From positions 1-64,000 of the forward strand of contig CAUTOC010000001.1 of assembly GCA_963539695.1 (NCBI GenBank): 64,000 nt of DNA. Reading direction: 5' to 3'. Shown piece by piece: positions 52,673 through 61,958 of the stretch. Each line of letters starts with the position of its first letter. Position 1 is the first letter of the stretch. Position numbers and translations under genes: made by a program. The notes below the pieces were generated by a model. That model was not told where the DNA came from, searched no databases, and saw nothing but the letters and a program-made list of their open reading frames with translations. The DNA is from Catonella sp963539695 (GTDB lineage Bacteria; Bacillota; Clostridia; Lachnospirales; Lachnospiraceae).

Positions 52673-54214
52673 CTAGTTTAACTGACCCATTAAATAAAAT
52701 CTGCAATTTTCAGTAATTTTAACCTCTAAAAGTCTGCCAATATAATTTTCTTTATCAGTTGTCGGTACTCTAAAATGTACCAAAGTATTATCCGACATAC
52801 GCCCTGTAATAATAAGCGGCTCCTCACTGTTAACGTCCTCAGCAAGTACCTCAACAGTACAGCCTACTTTATTTCCAAGTTTATCATCTGAATATTCTGC
52901 TACAGTATCCTGAAGTCTTTTAAAACGATTTTTCACAGCCTCTATATCTACCTGATCTTTCATAGTGGCGGCAGGTGTTCCGGTTCTCTTTGAATATTCA
53001 AACATATATGCACTCTGATAACGCACTTCCTTTACAACATCAAGAGTATCTTCAAAGTCTTTTTCAGTCTCTCCCGGAAAACCTACGATAATATCAGTAG
53101 TAAGTGCAATATCAGGAATCTTGTTTTTTATTTTATTTGCAAGTTCAAGATATGTTTCCTTAGTATAACGCCTGTTCATCCTCCTTAGTACATTGTTACT
53201 GCCTGCCTGAAAAGGTAGATGTATATGTTTGCATATTTTCTTGGAACCGGCAATTACTTCTATAAGTTCATCTGAAAAATCCTTTGGATGAGGTGTCATA
53301 AAGCGAATGCGTTTTATACCGTCTACCTTTTCTATCATTTTTAATAAATTTGCAAAGGTAACAGCTTCTCCTGACTCACTATCAAGACCTTTTCCATAAG
53401 AATTTACATTCTGTCCAAGTAACATTATCTCTATTACACCGGCATTTGCAAGACATTTTACCTCTTTTACTATATCCTCAGGTTTTCTGCTTCTTTCTCT
53501 CCCTCTTACATAAGGGACTATACAATAAGTGCAGAAATTATCACATCCGTAGGTAATATTTACACTTGCCTTAAATGAATATTTACGCTCATCAGGCAAG
53601 TCTTCTACTATTTTATCCGTATCTTTCCAAATATCTACAAGCATAGAATGCTTGATTTTATATTTTCCATTTTTCTTTATCGGATGATGAGCCGCATAAC
53701 TTTTTAATGCAAACATAGCAAAAACAAGTTCAGCCAATTTATATATATTATGAGTACCGTAAATCAAATCTATGAAAGAATAACTTTCTTTCAATCTATT
53801 TACTACAGTTGTCTCCTGCATCATACATCCACAAAGAGCAATTATCATATTCGGATTAAGTTCTTTTAACTTTTTAAGGTAACCTAAATTACCATATACC
53901 TTCTGGTCTGCATTTTCTCTTATTGTACAGGTATTAAGTATTACAAAATCAGGACTTTTATCTTCTGTATTTTCAAATCCTATTTTTTCCAGTATCCCGG
54001 CTATTTTTTCAGAATCCCTGAAGTTCATTTGACAACCAAAAGTATTGCAACTAAATGTCAGTTTCTTACCTGCATTTTTACAGATAAGCTTATAAATCTC
54101 AGCGGCCTTTTCCATATAGTAATACTGTCTTTCAGGCTCATTTATCGGTTCAACAGCCCTTACCGCTTCAAAATCATAATCAACCTTAAAAATATTATTT
54201 ACTGTATTTTCCAT
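52673..54214 (-). CDS. miaB: tRNA-2-methylthio-i6A37 methylthiotransferase MiaB
   Basis: This 513-residue radical SAM enzyme has an N-terminal UPF0004 domain with cysteines in SCNTFGCQMNFRDSEK, NTCTIRENADQKVYG and ALCGCMMQ. The radical SAM CxxxCxxC lies in NITYGCDNFCTYCIVPYVRG (near residue 223), and a C-terminal TRAM domain follows. About 50 extra N-terminal residues before the first cysteine make it longer than E. coli MiaB, as in other clostridial homologues. It converts i6A37 to ms2i6A37. trkA follows 15 bases downstream. Confidence 0.95.
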   Translation of the reverse strand: MENTVNNIFKVDYDFEAVRAVEPINEPERQYYYMEKAAEIYKLICKNAGKKLTFSCNTFGCQMNFRDSEKIAGILEKIGFENTEDKSPDFVILNTCTIRENADQKVYGNLGYLKKLKELNPNMIIALCGCMMQETTVVNRLKESYSFIDLIYGTHNIYKLAELVFAMFALKSYAAHHPIKKNGKYKIKHSMLVDIWKDTDKIVEDLPDERKYSFKASVNITYGCDNFCTYCIVPYVRGRERSRKPEDIVKEVKCLANAGVIEIMLLGQNVNSYGKGLDSESGEAVTFANLLKMIEKVDGIKRIRFMTPHPKDFSDELIEVIAGSKKICKHIHLPFQAGSNNVLRRMNRRYTKETYLELANKIKNKIPDIALTTDIIVGFPGETEKDFEDTLDVVKEVRYQSAYMFEYSKRTGTPAATMKDQVDIEAVKNRFKRLQDTVAEYSDDKLGNKVGCTVEVLAEDVNSEEPLIITGRMSDNTLVHFRVPTTDKENYIGRLLEVKITENCRFYLMGQLN

Positions 54215-54276
54215 TTTTATCCATTCTAAACAAAATTATTTATGCTATAAGCTCAAACATCTTTTAGTCTTAATCC

Positions 54277-54897
54277 TTAATATAGGTTAATATTATTTAT
54301 ATACCTTGTTTCAGTTACTATCAAATTTACAAACTTGTCATTCGGAGTAAATGGCAGGCTCTTAAATATCTGATATTCATAAGCTAAAGCTGTTATATGA
54401 AATTTATTGTTATCATACTTTGTTAAATATCTGTCATAATAACCGCCTCCATAACCTATTCGCCTTCCTTTAATGTCAAAACATAGTCCGGGGATAAGCA
54501 TTTCTATATGGTCATTAATATCGTTAACATTAATAAACTCATCAGAAATAGGCTCTAAAATCCCATACCCTCCTGACTTATATTCTGTATCCTTATTAAT
54601 AAATACAAAATCCATATTAGCACCGGATTTAATACCGGTTTTTATTTTTGGAAGAGCTACCTTCTTACCGTCATTCAGGGCAGTATTAATTATCCCTTGT
54701 GTAGGTATTTCCTGTTCCATAGATGAATAAACAAATATTATCTTAGCTTCTTTATAATGATCAAGTTTTAAATATTTACCTGTTATTAACTTTGCATTAT
54801 ACAAATCTTTTTCTGAAATAGCCATATCGTCAGTATTTCTTCTAGCCTTAATTATTTCCCTAAAATAAGCCTTATCCACTCTGTAATCTCTTTTCAA
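54277..54897 (-). CDS. 5-formyltetrahydrofolate cyclo-ligase
   Basis: This 206-residue protein converts 5-formyl-THF to 5,10-methenyl-THF using ATP. Family features are the N-terminal FREIIKARRNTDDMAISEKD, the substrate-binding FVYSSMEQEIPTQGII, and the C-terminal signature GRRIGYGGGYYDRYLTKYD (near residue 145). Its start overlaps the end of the upstream FAD oxidoreductase gene by 26 bases, indicating coupled translation. Confidence 0.94.
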   Translation of the reverse strand: MKRDYRVDKAYFREIIKARRNTDDMAISEKDLYNAKLITGKYLKLDHYKEAKIIFVYSSMEQEIPTQGIINTALNDGKKVALPKIKTGIKSGANMDFVFINKDTEYKSGGYGILEPISDEFINVNDINDHIEMLIPGLCFDIKGRRIGYGGGYYDRYLTKYDNNKFHITALAYEYQIFKSLPFTPNDKFVNLIVTETRYINNINLY

Positions 54898-56491
54898 TGA
54901 TTTTTTCGGCAGCCTTTACTCCGTCTACAGCCGCACTTGTTATTCCGCCTGCATATCCGGCTCCTTCGCCGATAGGATAAATTCCTCTAATATTTGCTTC
55001 AAAAGTATTGTTATCCCTTACTATTCTAAGCGGAGATGAGGTTCTGGACTCAACCCCCGACATAACCACATCTCTTCTGTCAAAGCCTATTATTTTCCTG
55101 CCAAAATCCTTCATTCCGATAATAATTGACCGAGTTATATATTCAGGTAATATATCTCTTAGATTTGCAAATTCGGTTTTACCTTTTGATACTGTATTTA
55201 TAAGACCAAAACCGGTACTTGTTTTATTTTCGATAAAATCTCCCAAAAGCTGAACAGGAATAACACCGCCTGCAAGCCTAAAAGCTTTTTTTTCAAGTTC
55301 TCTTTGATATCTTACTCCTGCAAGTGCATCATCTGCTCCAAAGTCAGAGGGATTAACTGCTACAACTATTGCACTGTTTGCATTTTCAGAGTCCCTGTCA
55401 TGATAGCTCATACCGTTTACAAGGGTGCCACCCTTTTCTGAAGAAGAATTTACCACATACCCACCCGGACACATACAAAAAGAATATACTCCCCGTCCTT
55501 CTACACCTGTAGAGGTTACCTTGTAATCTGCCGGAGGAAAGCTGTCATACATCTTACCATACTGATACTTACTTATCATTTCCTGCGGATGCTCCACTCT
55601 TACTCCGACTGCAAAAGGCTTGGGTGTCATAATTATTCCCTTTGAAGATAAAAGTTCAAAAGTATCTCTTGCAGAATGTCCTAAAGCTAAAATCACTTCA
55701 TCACAAGGTAGGATCTCTCCATTATTTAATATTATATGTTTTATCTGTCCGTTTTTTTCTTCAAATTCTGTAAATTTAGTTTCAAATATATATTCTCCAC
55801 CAAGTGAAATGATTTCTTTTCGCATATTTATAAGTATATTTTTAAGCACATCTGTACCTATATGTGGTTTATTTATATATAAAATTTCAGGATCTGCTCC
55901 AAATTTCACAAAGGTCTCAAGTACAAAAGGTATTCGCTTAAACGGATCTTTCACCATAGTGTTTAACTTACCGTCTGAAAAAGTTCCTGCACCGCCCTCG
56001 CCAAACTGCACATTGGTAGTTTCTAAGAGTTCGCCTGTATTCCAAAACTTATCCACTGTTTCAGTCCTTTTTTCTACATTCTGCCCCTGTTCTATAATTA
56101 TTGGATTAAGTCCTGCTATTGCAAGCATATAAGCACAGAAAAGCCCTGCCGGACCACTACCTACGACTATGGGTCTGTTTTTGCCATTATCACATAAAAC
56201 CCTCTTTATTTCTAACTTTTCCTCTTTATAAGTAACAACATCCTGTATAGTTTTTTTTGTCGACAATATTTTATTATAAGCCTTATCCGTAAGCAAAACA
56301 ACAACTGATAAACTATAATGAATGTTCTCCTTTTTTCTGGCATCTATCGATTTCTTTTTGGTTTCGTAAGAAATCAGTTCATTTTCATTTATTTTTAATT
56401 TTCTGATACAGGCTTTTTTTACATCCTCATCTGTATAGCCTATGGGGAGTTTTACTTGTGACACCTGAAGTAATTTTTCTTCTTTCATCAT
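54872..56491 (-). CDS. FAD-dependent oxidoreductase (COG2509-type)
   Basis: This 539-residue flavoprotein has an N-terminal domain (about 1-90) and then the dinucleotide-binding motif RPIVVGSGPAGLFCAYMLAI (near residue 107). The FAD-contact stretch VQFGEGGAGTFSDGKLNTMV, a second conserved EVILALGHSARDTFELL and the C-terminal GIYPIGEGAGYAGGITSAA complete the family pattern. The substrate is unknown. The ATG overlaps the stop of the next FAD gene by 4 bases. Confidence 0.88.
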   Translation of the reverse strand: MMKEEKLLQVSQVKLPIGYTDEDVKKACIRKLKINENELISYETKKKSIDARKKENIHYSLSVVVLLTDKAYNKILSTKKTIQDVVTYKEEKLEIKRVLCDNGKNRPIVVGSGPAGLFCAYMLAIAGLNPIIIEQGQNVEKRTETVDKFWNTGELLETTNVQFGEGGAGTFSDGKLNTMVKDPFKRIPFVLETFVKFGADPEILYINKPHIGTDVLKNILINMRKEIISLGGEYIFETKFTEFEEKNGQIKHIILNNGEILPCDEVILALGHSARDTFELLSSKGIIMTPKPFAVGVRVEHPQEMISKYQYGKMYDSFPPADYKVTSTGVEGRGVYSFCMCPGGYVVNSSSEKGGTLVNGMSYHDRDSENANSAIVVAVNPSDFGADDALAGVRYQRELEKKAFRLAGGVIPVQLLGDFIENKTSTGFGLINTVSKGKTEFANLRDILPEYITRSIIIGMKDFGRKIIGFDRRDVVMSGVESRTSSPLRIVRDNNTFEANIRGIYPIGEGAGYAGGITSAAVDGVKAAEKIIEKRLQSG

Positions 56492-57747
56492 CCTCCATTT
56501 CCAACCTCATAAGCACTTGAAAATGCCCAAGTGAGATTGTATCCTCCACAAAGTCCATCTACATCCAGCACTTCACCCACAAAGAAAAGTCCCGAAACAA
56601 ACTTTGATTCCAGATTATTTGTTACTTCGTCCATAGAAACACCACCGGAAGTTGTCTGTGCAGCTTCAAAACCGCTAACTGTTATTATATCAAATTTAGC
56701 TTCTTTAAGCCACTTTAAAATCATATTAATTTTATTATCCGTTATGTTTCCCACACTATTTTTATTATCTAAAAAATTATCTGCTATATATTTTGAGATT
56801 TTTTCATAAGTAAATCCTGTTAAAAATTTATCAGATATTCTTTCTGCTAATAATTTTCTTCTTTTTTTCAATATATCTTCAAGCTCTTCACTTGATTTAT
56901 CATAACAAAAATCTATTGTAAAATATAACTTACTACCTTTATCAATTTCTTTTGCAATTCTACCGGAAAGCTGCATAACAGGAATTCCGCTGATACCCTT
57001 CTCAGTAAACTGAAGTTCTCCCACCTCGTTTCCAAGTAAAATCTGTTCATCATCTTTATTTACATAGGCTTTAATCTCAGCTACACATCTTAATCCTGCA
57101 AATTCATGTTTACAGGTTTTAACAGAGGTAAGGGCAGGTAAAGGTTTTATTATGCTATGTCCAAGTCTTTTAATTATGCAAAAAAGAGAACCGTCACTTC
57201 CGGTAGAAGCACCAGCCATTCCCCCACAGGCAATTACAAGTTTTTTAGTAAAATATGAATATAAATTCCCATAAGTTCCTGTTACAATTTCAAAAAATTC
57301 TCCATTTTTCTTTATATCAAGAATATTTATATTAGTTTTTAACTTTACTTTAAGCCTTATTAATTCATCATTTAATATATTTACAAACTCTTTTGCACTT
57401 TCACCTGCAGGATATACATAGCCGGCTTCTATCCTGTCAAAGTTTCTACCCTTTTTTACTATACTATCAATACCAAAAGAAGAGAAAAGGTCGATAAGCC
57501 CTTTCCCTCCTAATTTGTTTATAATATTATATGCCTTTTCTATATCACCGCTGTTGTAGCAGGATTTTTCCTGATAAAGATTTGTAAAATTACATTTCCC
57601 GTTACCCGTTATCGAAAGTTTTTTACCTAAACTTTTCACATGCTCAAGTATACTTACACTAAAACCTTTTCTCGCCGCCAAAATTCCTGTAAGCATACCT
57701 GAAGCTCCACCGCCTATAACAATTAAATCTCTAATGTCATTAGCCAT
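56488..57747 (-). CDS. FAD-dependent oxidoreductase (HI0933/BaiN-like family)
   Basis: This 419-residue flavoprotein begins with the FAD Rossmann motif LIVIGGGASGMLTGILAARK (near residue 10). It has the family stretch KLSITGNGKCNFTN, then KLVIACGGMAGASTGSDGS, and ends with GLFFVGEVLDVDGLCGGYNL and TWAFSSAYEVGNG. This is the HI0933-like (COG2081) family; a few members reduce bile-acid intermediates, but most are uncharacterised. It is paired with a second FAD enzyme by overlapping stop and start, a frequent clostridial arrangement. Confidence 0.9.
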   Translation of the reverse strand: MANDIRDLIVIGGGASGMLTGILAARKGFSVSILEHVKSLGKKLSITGNGKCNFTNLYQEKSCYNSGDIEKAYNIINKLGGKGLIDLFSSFGIDSIVKKGRNFDRIEAGYVYPAGESAKEFVNILNDELIRLKVKLKTNINILDIKKNGEFFEIVTGTYGNLYSYFTKKLVIACGGMAGASTGSDGSLFCIIKRLGHSIIKPLPALTSVKTCKHEFAGLRCVAEIKAYVNKDDEQILLGNEVGELQFTEKGISGIPVMQLSGRIAKEIDKGSKLYFTIDFCYDKSSEELEDILKKRRKLLAERISDKFLTGFTYEKISKYIADNFLDNKNSVGNITDNKINMILKWLKEAKFDIITVSGFEAAQTTSGGVSMDEVTNNLESKFVSGLFFVGEVLDVDGLCGGYNLTWAFSSAYEVGNGG

Positions 57748-57754
57748 AATTCCT

Positions 57755-58879
57755 CTACTTTTTCTTGAAACTTATCATATCTTTTCTATTTACAGGAAAT
57801 ACTGCATAGTAGGTTTTACCTATATTTACAAGTACCTCTTCGGTATGTGCTTTATCATAATAAAACTTTGTTTTATCCGCACCGCCTTTTTTTTGCCAGT
57901 AAACCTTAATCCCCTTACCATTTGTAATATAGTAACCGCTTCCTGATTGGTTAATTAAATCCATTGTCTGATAGCCGTTATGGTCTTTATTGTATTCATT
58001 AACAAATTGAATAAAAATATTTCTAAATTTCAGTGCTTTTCCTGTCCCTTTGTCTATGTGTTTTGTACCAAAGGCATATCTTGTATACAGTTTTTCTTTT
58101 TTTCCATAAGTAAAGAATGGTGTCATATAAGCTGAAAACGGTACTTTCACATACTCAGCCTTAAATGAACCTTCTTTATCATTTGTCACTTCATCATCCC
58201 TTGAAAAATTAAAATGTGAAGTCAAATTTTTTTTAGGCTTAGTTCTAAGCTTTTTATCCTTAATAGCCTGCATAAGTCCCTTAGAACTTGCAAAGGCATT
58301 GTGAGGAGCACGGATACTGTTATCTCTGTAAAAAGCCTTTGCACCTTCCCAAGAAAGCCCTGAGATTGTATCCACGCCAAGTTTTTTAATCTCATCTATT
58401 GCATAATGTGTCTGTCCGAAATGAACGAAAATTGCATCAAATTCATTTGCAAAATCCACATAATAATGTCTTGCACTTCTTACCGAGCCTATCTTGTCAC
58501 CTTTCATATAGTCAAAAACTCCCATAAGTCTGGTGATACCGCCTTCTGCAAGTATTTCATAAAGAATCTCAGCCCTACCTGTACCTGTCTGTGGATAAGC
58601 AAATTCTATATTATTAAACATAAATGCAAAAGGACGCTTATTTTTATATTTTTCATTCAATGCTTTACCGCTTAGCAAACTTACATAAGCCGGTTTTTCA
58701 GGTTCTTTAGGTAATACGGCAGATGAACTTATTACATCTGTTACAGAACTGCCTACTGTAGAAGTAACAGAGTTAGTGTTTGAAACAGATGTTTTCTCTG
58801 TCTTTTTTCCGCAACCTGAAATTAAAACAAATGCTAAACTAAGTGTCATTAAGCTTGTAACTACTATTCTCTTTTTCAT
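57755..58879 (-). CDS. DUF3048-domain lipoprotein
   Basis: The protein (374 residues from ATG 58879) starts with a lipoprotein signal ending in LISGCGKK, with the lipid-modified Cys near residue 22. A Ser/Thr/Val-rich linker (about 30-60) follows. The DUF3048 N-terminal region has RPFAFMFNNIEFAYPQTGTG and IGSVRSARHYYVDFANEFDA; the C-terminal DUF3048 region has GYQTMDLINQSGSGYYITNG and ends AVFPVNRKDMISFKK. Function is unknown (YerB family). GAGGG six bases before 58879 defines the start. It overlaps the ybeY stop. Confidence 0.88.
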   Translation of the reverse strand: MKKRIVVTSLMTLSLAFVLISGCGKKTEKTSVSNTNSVTSTVGSSVTDVISSSAVLPKEPEKPAYVSLLSGKALNEKYKNKRPFAFMFNNIEFAYPQTGTGRAEILYEILAEGGITRLMGVFDYMKGDKIGSVRSARHYYVDFANEFDAIFVHFGQTHYAIDEIKKLGVDTISGLSWEGAKAFYRDNSIRAPHNAFASSKGLMQAIKDKKLRTKPKKNLTSHFNFSRDDEVTNDKEGSFKAEYVKVPFSAYMTPFFTYGKKEKLYTRYAFGTKHIDKGTGKALKFRNIFIQFVNEYNKDHNGYQTMDLINQSGSGYYITNGKGIKVYWQKKGGADKTKFYYDKAHTEEVLVNIGKTYYAVFPVNRKDMISFKKK

Positions 58880-58880
58880 A

Positions 58881-59387
58881 TCATCCCTCATTTCTAGTTA
58901 TCCCTAAAGCTTTCAATATAATTTCCTGCTTAGTTTCCATAACCATTCTTTCTTCATCTTTAATATGATCATAACCAAGTAAATGCAACATACTGTGGGC
59001 TATTAGAAAAGCAAATTCTCTTTTATGACTATGTCCATACTCCTCAGCCTGTTCATATACTTTATCAACAGAAATCATAATATCACCCAAAACCAGCTCG
59101 TCTGTTTCAGGATTTAAATAGCACTCAGGACTTTCATCAACTAGAGTAAAATTTGCCGGTAAAGTATAATCAACCATCGGAAAAGACAATACATCTGTAG
59201 GTTTGTCAATATCTCTGAAATCTTTGTTGGTTTTATGAATTTCTTCATTTCCGGTAAGTAAAACATTAACTTCAATTTCATAAGGACAGTTTTCAGTTTC
59301 TATAATCTTATCTACTACATTTTTAATAACTTCCTCATAATTAAAGTTTAATTCTTTTTTAGCCTCATTTTCCACTAAAATAGTCAT
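58881..59387 (-). CDS. ybeY: Endoribonuclease YbeY
   Basis: This 168-residue metalloprotein has the zinc motif HxxxHxxxxxH in HSMLHLLGYDHIKDEERMVM (near residue 131), after FRDIDKPTDVLSFPM and LGDIMISVDKV. YbeY matures 16S rRNA and supports ribosome quality control. It is downstream of phoH and a PgpH-like gene, the standard phoH-pgpH-ybeY order, and its start overlaps the end of the PgpH-like gene by 23 bases. Confidence 0.96.
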   Translation of the reverse strand: MTILVENEAKKELNFNYEEVIKNVVDKIIETENCPYEIEVNVLLTGNEEIHKTNKDFRDIDKPTDVLSFPMVDYTLPANFTLVDESPECYLNPETDELVLGDIMISVDKVYEQAEEYGHSHKREFAFLIAHSMLHLLGYDHIKDEERMVMETKQEIILKALGITRNEG

Positions 59388-60597
59388 AACTTACCCTTGC
59401 CTCCTCCAAAAGATAATCCTTAATGAATTTATACTCATTTAATGAAAGTCCACATGCATCCAACCTGCCTGCCATAAGACAAGAATCCATAACCCCGTCT
59501 ATTATCTGATTTATGCTATGTCTTATTTCTTTACTTTCTAAATAGGCTATGGTAGCAGATAATTTACAAACTATCATAGTTATAGCGGTTTCACGGGATT
59601 TAGGATAGCCTAACTTAAAATTATGTTCTTTAATAAAAGCTGTAATTTCACTCGGGAAATTATTTTCTTTAGCTAAAATAAGTCCTTCTTTAATATAATT
59701 ATTGCTTACAATACGACCACATTCAGCATAAAAAGCTCCTACTTCAGCAAGACACACATCCCCTTCAATAAGTTTAGTTATTTCTTTAACAAACTTGGAA
59801 GTCCTTTTTGCCTCATTAAAAACTTTTTCATTTGCTATAAGTTTATTATATAAATCCGTTTCACTACTAAGCAGATAAAAATAATCTTTTTTTTCTGTAT
59901 ATATAGTTTTATCTTCATCATTTTTTTCGATGTTTTGTAAAATCGGAGCTGTAACATCATTATTCTTAGAATATTTAGACAGTATCCACCCTGCAAGAAT
60001 GCAGCATGAAATGATACAGGCTTCTGTAATATGCGAAGCTGTAACCAAGTGATCTGTTCTAAGACCATGCATTATTATAAAAAAAGCTGTTTCAAAAGAT
60101 AATAAAGTTATAATCGAATAAATAACGCTCATAAAATCTGAATAGTACTGAGTAAGTATTACAAGTATTACCGCTGTAAGAAAACTATTAGCTACAAATT
60201 CCGGGCTTACATTGGTAAATACTGTAATTATAAGCACATAGGCAAAGGTTGAAAGCAGTGCAGCCAATATATCGTAAAAAATTACTGATAATAATATCCC
60301 TGTCAAAAATAACCATCTTATTTTAGAAAATTCTGCAAATATTCCAAATCCGATAGTTAACATAAAACCGACAGCTGATAAAATCTCAGCAATAAAACCT
60401 GCATTATCATCCCTTTTATGCTGCGTAATCTTTACATATAATTTATATATTACACAAAATACACAAACAAATAAACATAGACCCAGTATCTTGTACGAAC
60501 TATCGAATTTAATCACTCCTAAAAATGCACATAACGGTACAGATAAAAATAAGATATTACCTATAAACGGATTATGTATGAGCTTATCTTTAGTCAT
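59365..60597 (-). CDS. PgpH-like membrane protein with a degenerate HD domain
   Basis: This 410-residue protein has about six or seven membrane segments (residues 8-205) and a C-terminal helical domain placed like the HD domain of PgpH, the c-di-AMP phosphodiesterase. Where PgpH has VGALYHDIGK, this protein reads AEVGAFYAECGRIVSNN, so the metal-binding His-Asp pair is replaced by Ala-Glu. The extracellular 7TMR-HDED domain is also absent; full PgpH is about 700 residues. It sits between phoH and ybeY, exactly where pgpH is found. It is probably a catalytically inactive relative. The start overlaps the phoH stop by 4 bases. Confidence 0.75.
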   Translation of the reverse strand: MTKDKLIHNPFIGNILFLSVPLCAFLGVIKFDSSYKILGLCLFVCVFCVIYKLYVKITQHKRDDNAGFIAEILSAVGFMLTIGFGIFAEFSKIRWLFLTGILLSVIFYDILAALLSTFAYVLIITVFTNVSPEFVANSFLTAVILVILTQYYSDFMSVIYSIITLLSFETAFFIIMHGLRTDHLVTASHITEACIISCCILAGWILSKYSKNNDVTAPILQNIEKNDEDKTIYTEKKDYFYLLSSETDLYNKLIANEKVFNEAKRTSKFVKEITKLIEGDVCLAEVGAFYAECGRIVSNNYIKEGLILAKENNFPSEITAFIKEHNFKLGYPKSRETAITMIVCKLSATIAYLESKEIRHSINQIIDGVMDSCLMAGRLDACGLSLNEYKFIKDYLLEEARVSYDYFSGK

Positions 60598-61592
60598 CTT
60601 CGATAACTCCTTTTATTTTCTTTATGTAAATTTTTCTTTTCATATTCATCATAAGCAGTAACTATTTTTTGTACTAAAGGATGACGCACCACATCCTTGC
60701 TTGTTAAGTTGGAAAAGCCGATACCTTCTATATTTTTAAGTATTTTAACAGCTTCTTCAAGTCCTGACTTGGTTCCGTTTGCAAGATCTTTCTGAGTCAA
60801 GTCCCCGGTAATTACTACCTTTGATCCAAATCCTATTCTTGTAAGAAACATTTTCATTTGGGCAGGTGTAGTATTCTGTGCCTCATCTAAGATAATAAAC
60901 GCATTATCAAGGGTTCTTCCTCTCATATATGCAAGAGGTGCAACTTCTATCAGCCCCTTTTCCACATTGGCATGAAATGTTTCTGCTCCCATAATCTGAT
61001 TAAGAGCATCATAAAGCGGTCTTAAATATGGATCTACCTTACTTTGCAAATCACCGGGTAAGAAACCGAGCTTTTCACCCGCCTCTATTGCAGGTCTGGT
61101 AAGTATAATTCTTTCTATCTTATTATCCTTAAATGCCTGAATTGCCATTGCCATTGCAAGATAAGTCTTTCCTGTTCCGGCGGGACCAAGCCCAAATACC
61201 ACTATATCTTTTTTAATACGGTCAACATATTTTTTCTGACCTATGGTTTTAGGTTTCACAGGTTTACCGCTTACCGTGTGTGCAATTATTTCTTTATCTA
61301 TACTCTCAAGACTTTCCGAGTCATCAACAGGTTCTTTTACAATGGAAACTGCATAGTTTACCTGCTGTTCTGTAATATCCGTACCTCTTAAAGACAAGGC
61401 TAAGAGCTGTTCCAACACTTTCACAGCACCTTTTATATTTTCTTTTTCACCTCTTATATGTGTAATTCCCTCTCTTGATACTATATTAACACCAAAAGAC
61501 TTCTCTATTATCTTAATATTGCTGTCGAATGCTCCTGATACATTCGACTCATGACTTACCGGTATATTTATTGTAATTTCAGAAATTGCCAA
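60594..61592 (-). CDS. PhoH-family ATPase
   Basis: This 332-residue protein has an N-terminal KH-like region (about 25-90) and a PhoH P-loop domain. Walker A is in VVFGLGPAGTGKTYLAMAMA (near residue 139). Further motifs are ILTRPAIEAGEKLGFLPGD, RGRTLDNAFIILDEAQNTTP (Walker B) and KVVITGDLTQKDLANG. It is an ATPase linked to RNA metabolism. It leads the phoH, PgpH-like, ybeY series. Confidence 0.95.
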   Translation of the reverse strand: MAISEITINIPVSHESNVSGAFDSNIKIIEKSFGVNIVSREGITHIRGEKENIKGAVKVLEQLLALSLRGTDITEQQVNYAVSIVKEPVDDSESLESIDKEIIAHTVSGKPVKPKTIGQKKYVDRIKKDIVVFGLGPAGTGKTYLAMAMAIQAFKDNKIERIILTRPAIEAGEKLGFLPGDLQSKVDPYLRPLYDALNQIMGAETFHANVEKGLIEVAPLAYMRGRTLDNAFIILDEAQNTTPAQMKMFLTRIGFGSKVVITGDLTQKDLANGTKSGLEEAVKILKNIEGIGFSNLTSKDVVRHPLVQKIVTAYDEYEKKNLHKENKRSYRR

Positions 61593-61620
61593 GTTTATAT
61601 ACTCCTTTTATCATTATAAA

Positions 61621-61654
61621 CTAAAAAGACGCAGAGCCATATCGACACTGCGTC
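61621..61654 (-). terminator. Terminator after rpsU
   Basis: On the minus strand GACGCAG and CTGCGTC (61648-61654 with 61628-61634) form a 7-base stem followed by TTTTTAG. It separates rpsU from phoH and lies 13 bases beyond the rpsU stop. Confidence 0.85.
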
Positions 61655-61667
61655 CTTTCAACTTTAA

Positions 61668-61844
61668 TTATTTGAATTTACGTTTTCTAGCAGCCTCAGA
61701 CTTTTTCTTGCGTCTGACAGATGGCTTCTCGTAATGTTCTCTTTTACGAATCTCCTGCTGAATACCGGCCTTCGCACAATTTCTTTTGAAACGGCGAAGA
61801 GCACTATCAAGAGTTTCGTTTTCTTTAACGATTACATTTGACAT
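61668..61844 (-). CDS. rpsU: 30S ribosomal protein S21
   Basis: This 58-residue protein begins MSNVIVKENETLDSALRRFK and ends in the basic RRKKKSEAARKRKFK tail, the S21 signature. Upstream in-frame codons to 61910 exist but are not S21-like; GGTGAGAG just before 61844 supplies the ribosome site. It has its own promoter and terminator. Confidence 0.97.
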   Translation of the reverse strand: MSNVIVKENETLDSALRRFKRNCAKAGIQQEIRKREHYEKPSVRRKKKSEAARKRKFK

Positions 61845-61921
61845 TCTCTCACCAACCCTCCCCTCCAGCTGTAGTTTAGTGCCGACAACTGATTGGGTAA
61901 TAATAATCATAGCACTCTAAT

Positions 61922-61950
61922 ATTTTACAATACTTTAGTCGGTTTGTCAA
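61922..61950 (-). promoter_or_regulatory. rpsU promoter
   Basis: Minus-strand TTGACA (61945-61950), 17 bases, TAAAAT (61922-61927). It begins 9 bases after the ldh stop and leaves a leader of about 70 bases. Confidence 0.8.
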
Positions 61951-61958
61951 CTACAATA

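Noticed and set aside
55620..56132. Plus-strand open frame of 170 codons
   Set aside because: It is entirely antisense to the FAD oxidoreductase gene; the frame is open because of codon bias on the opposite strand, and the translation is Ser/Ile/Phe-rich without domain signatures.
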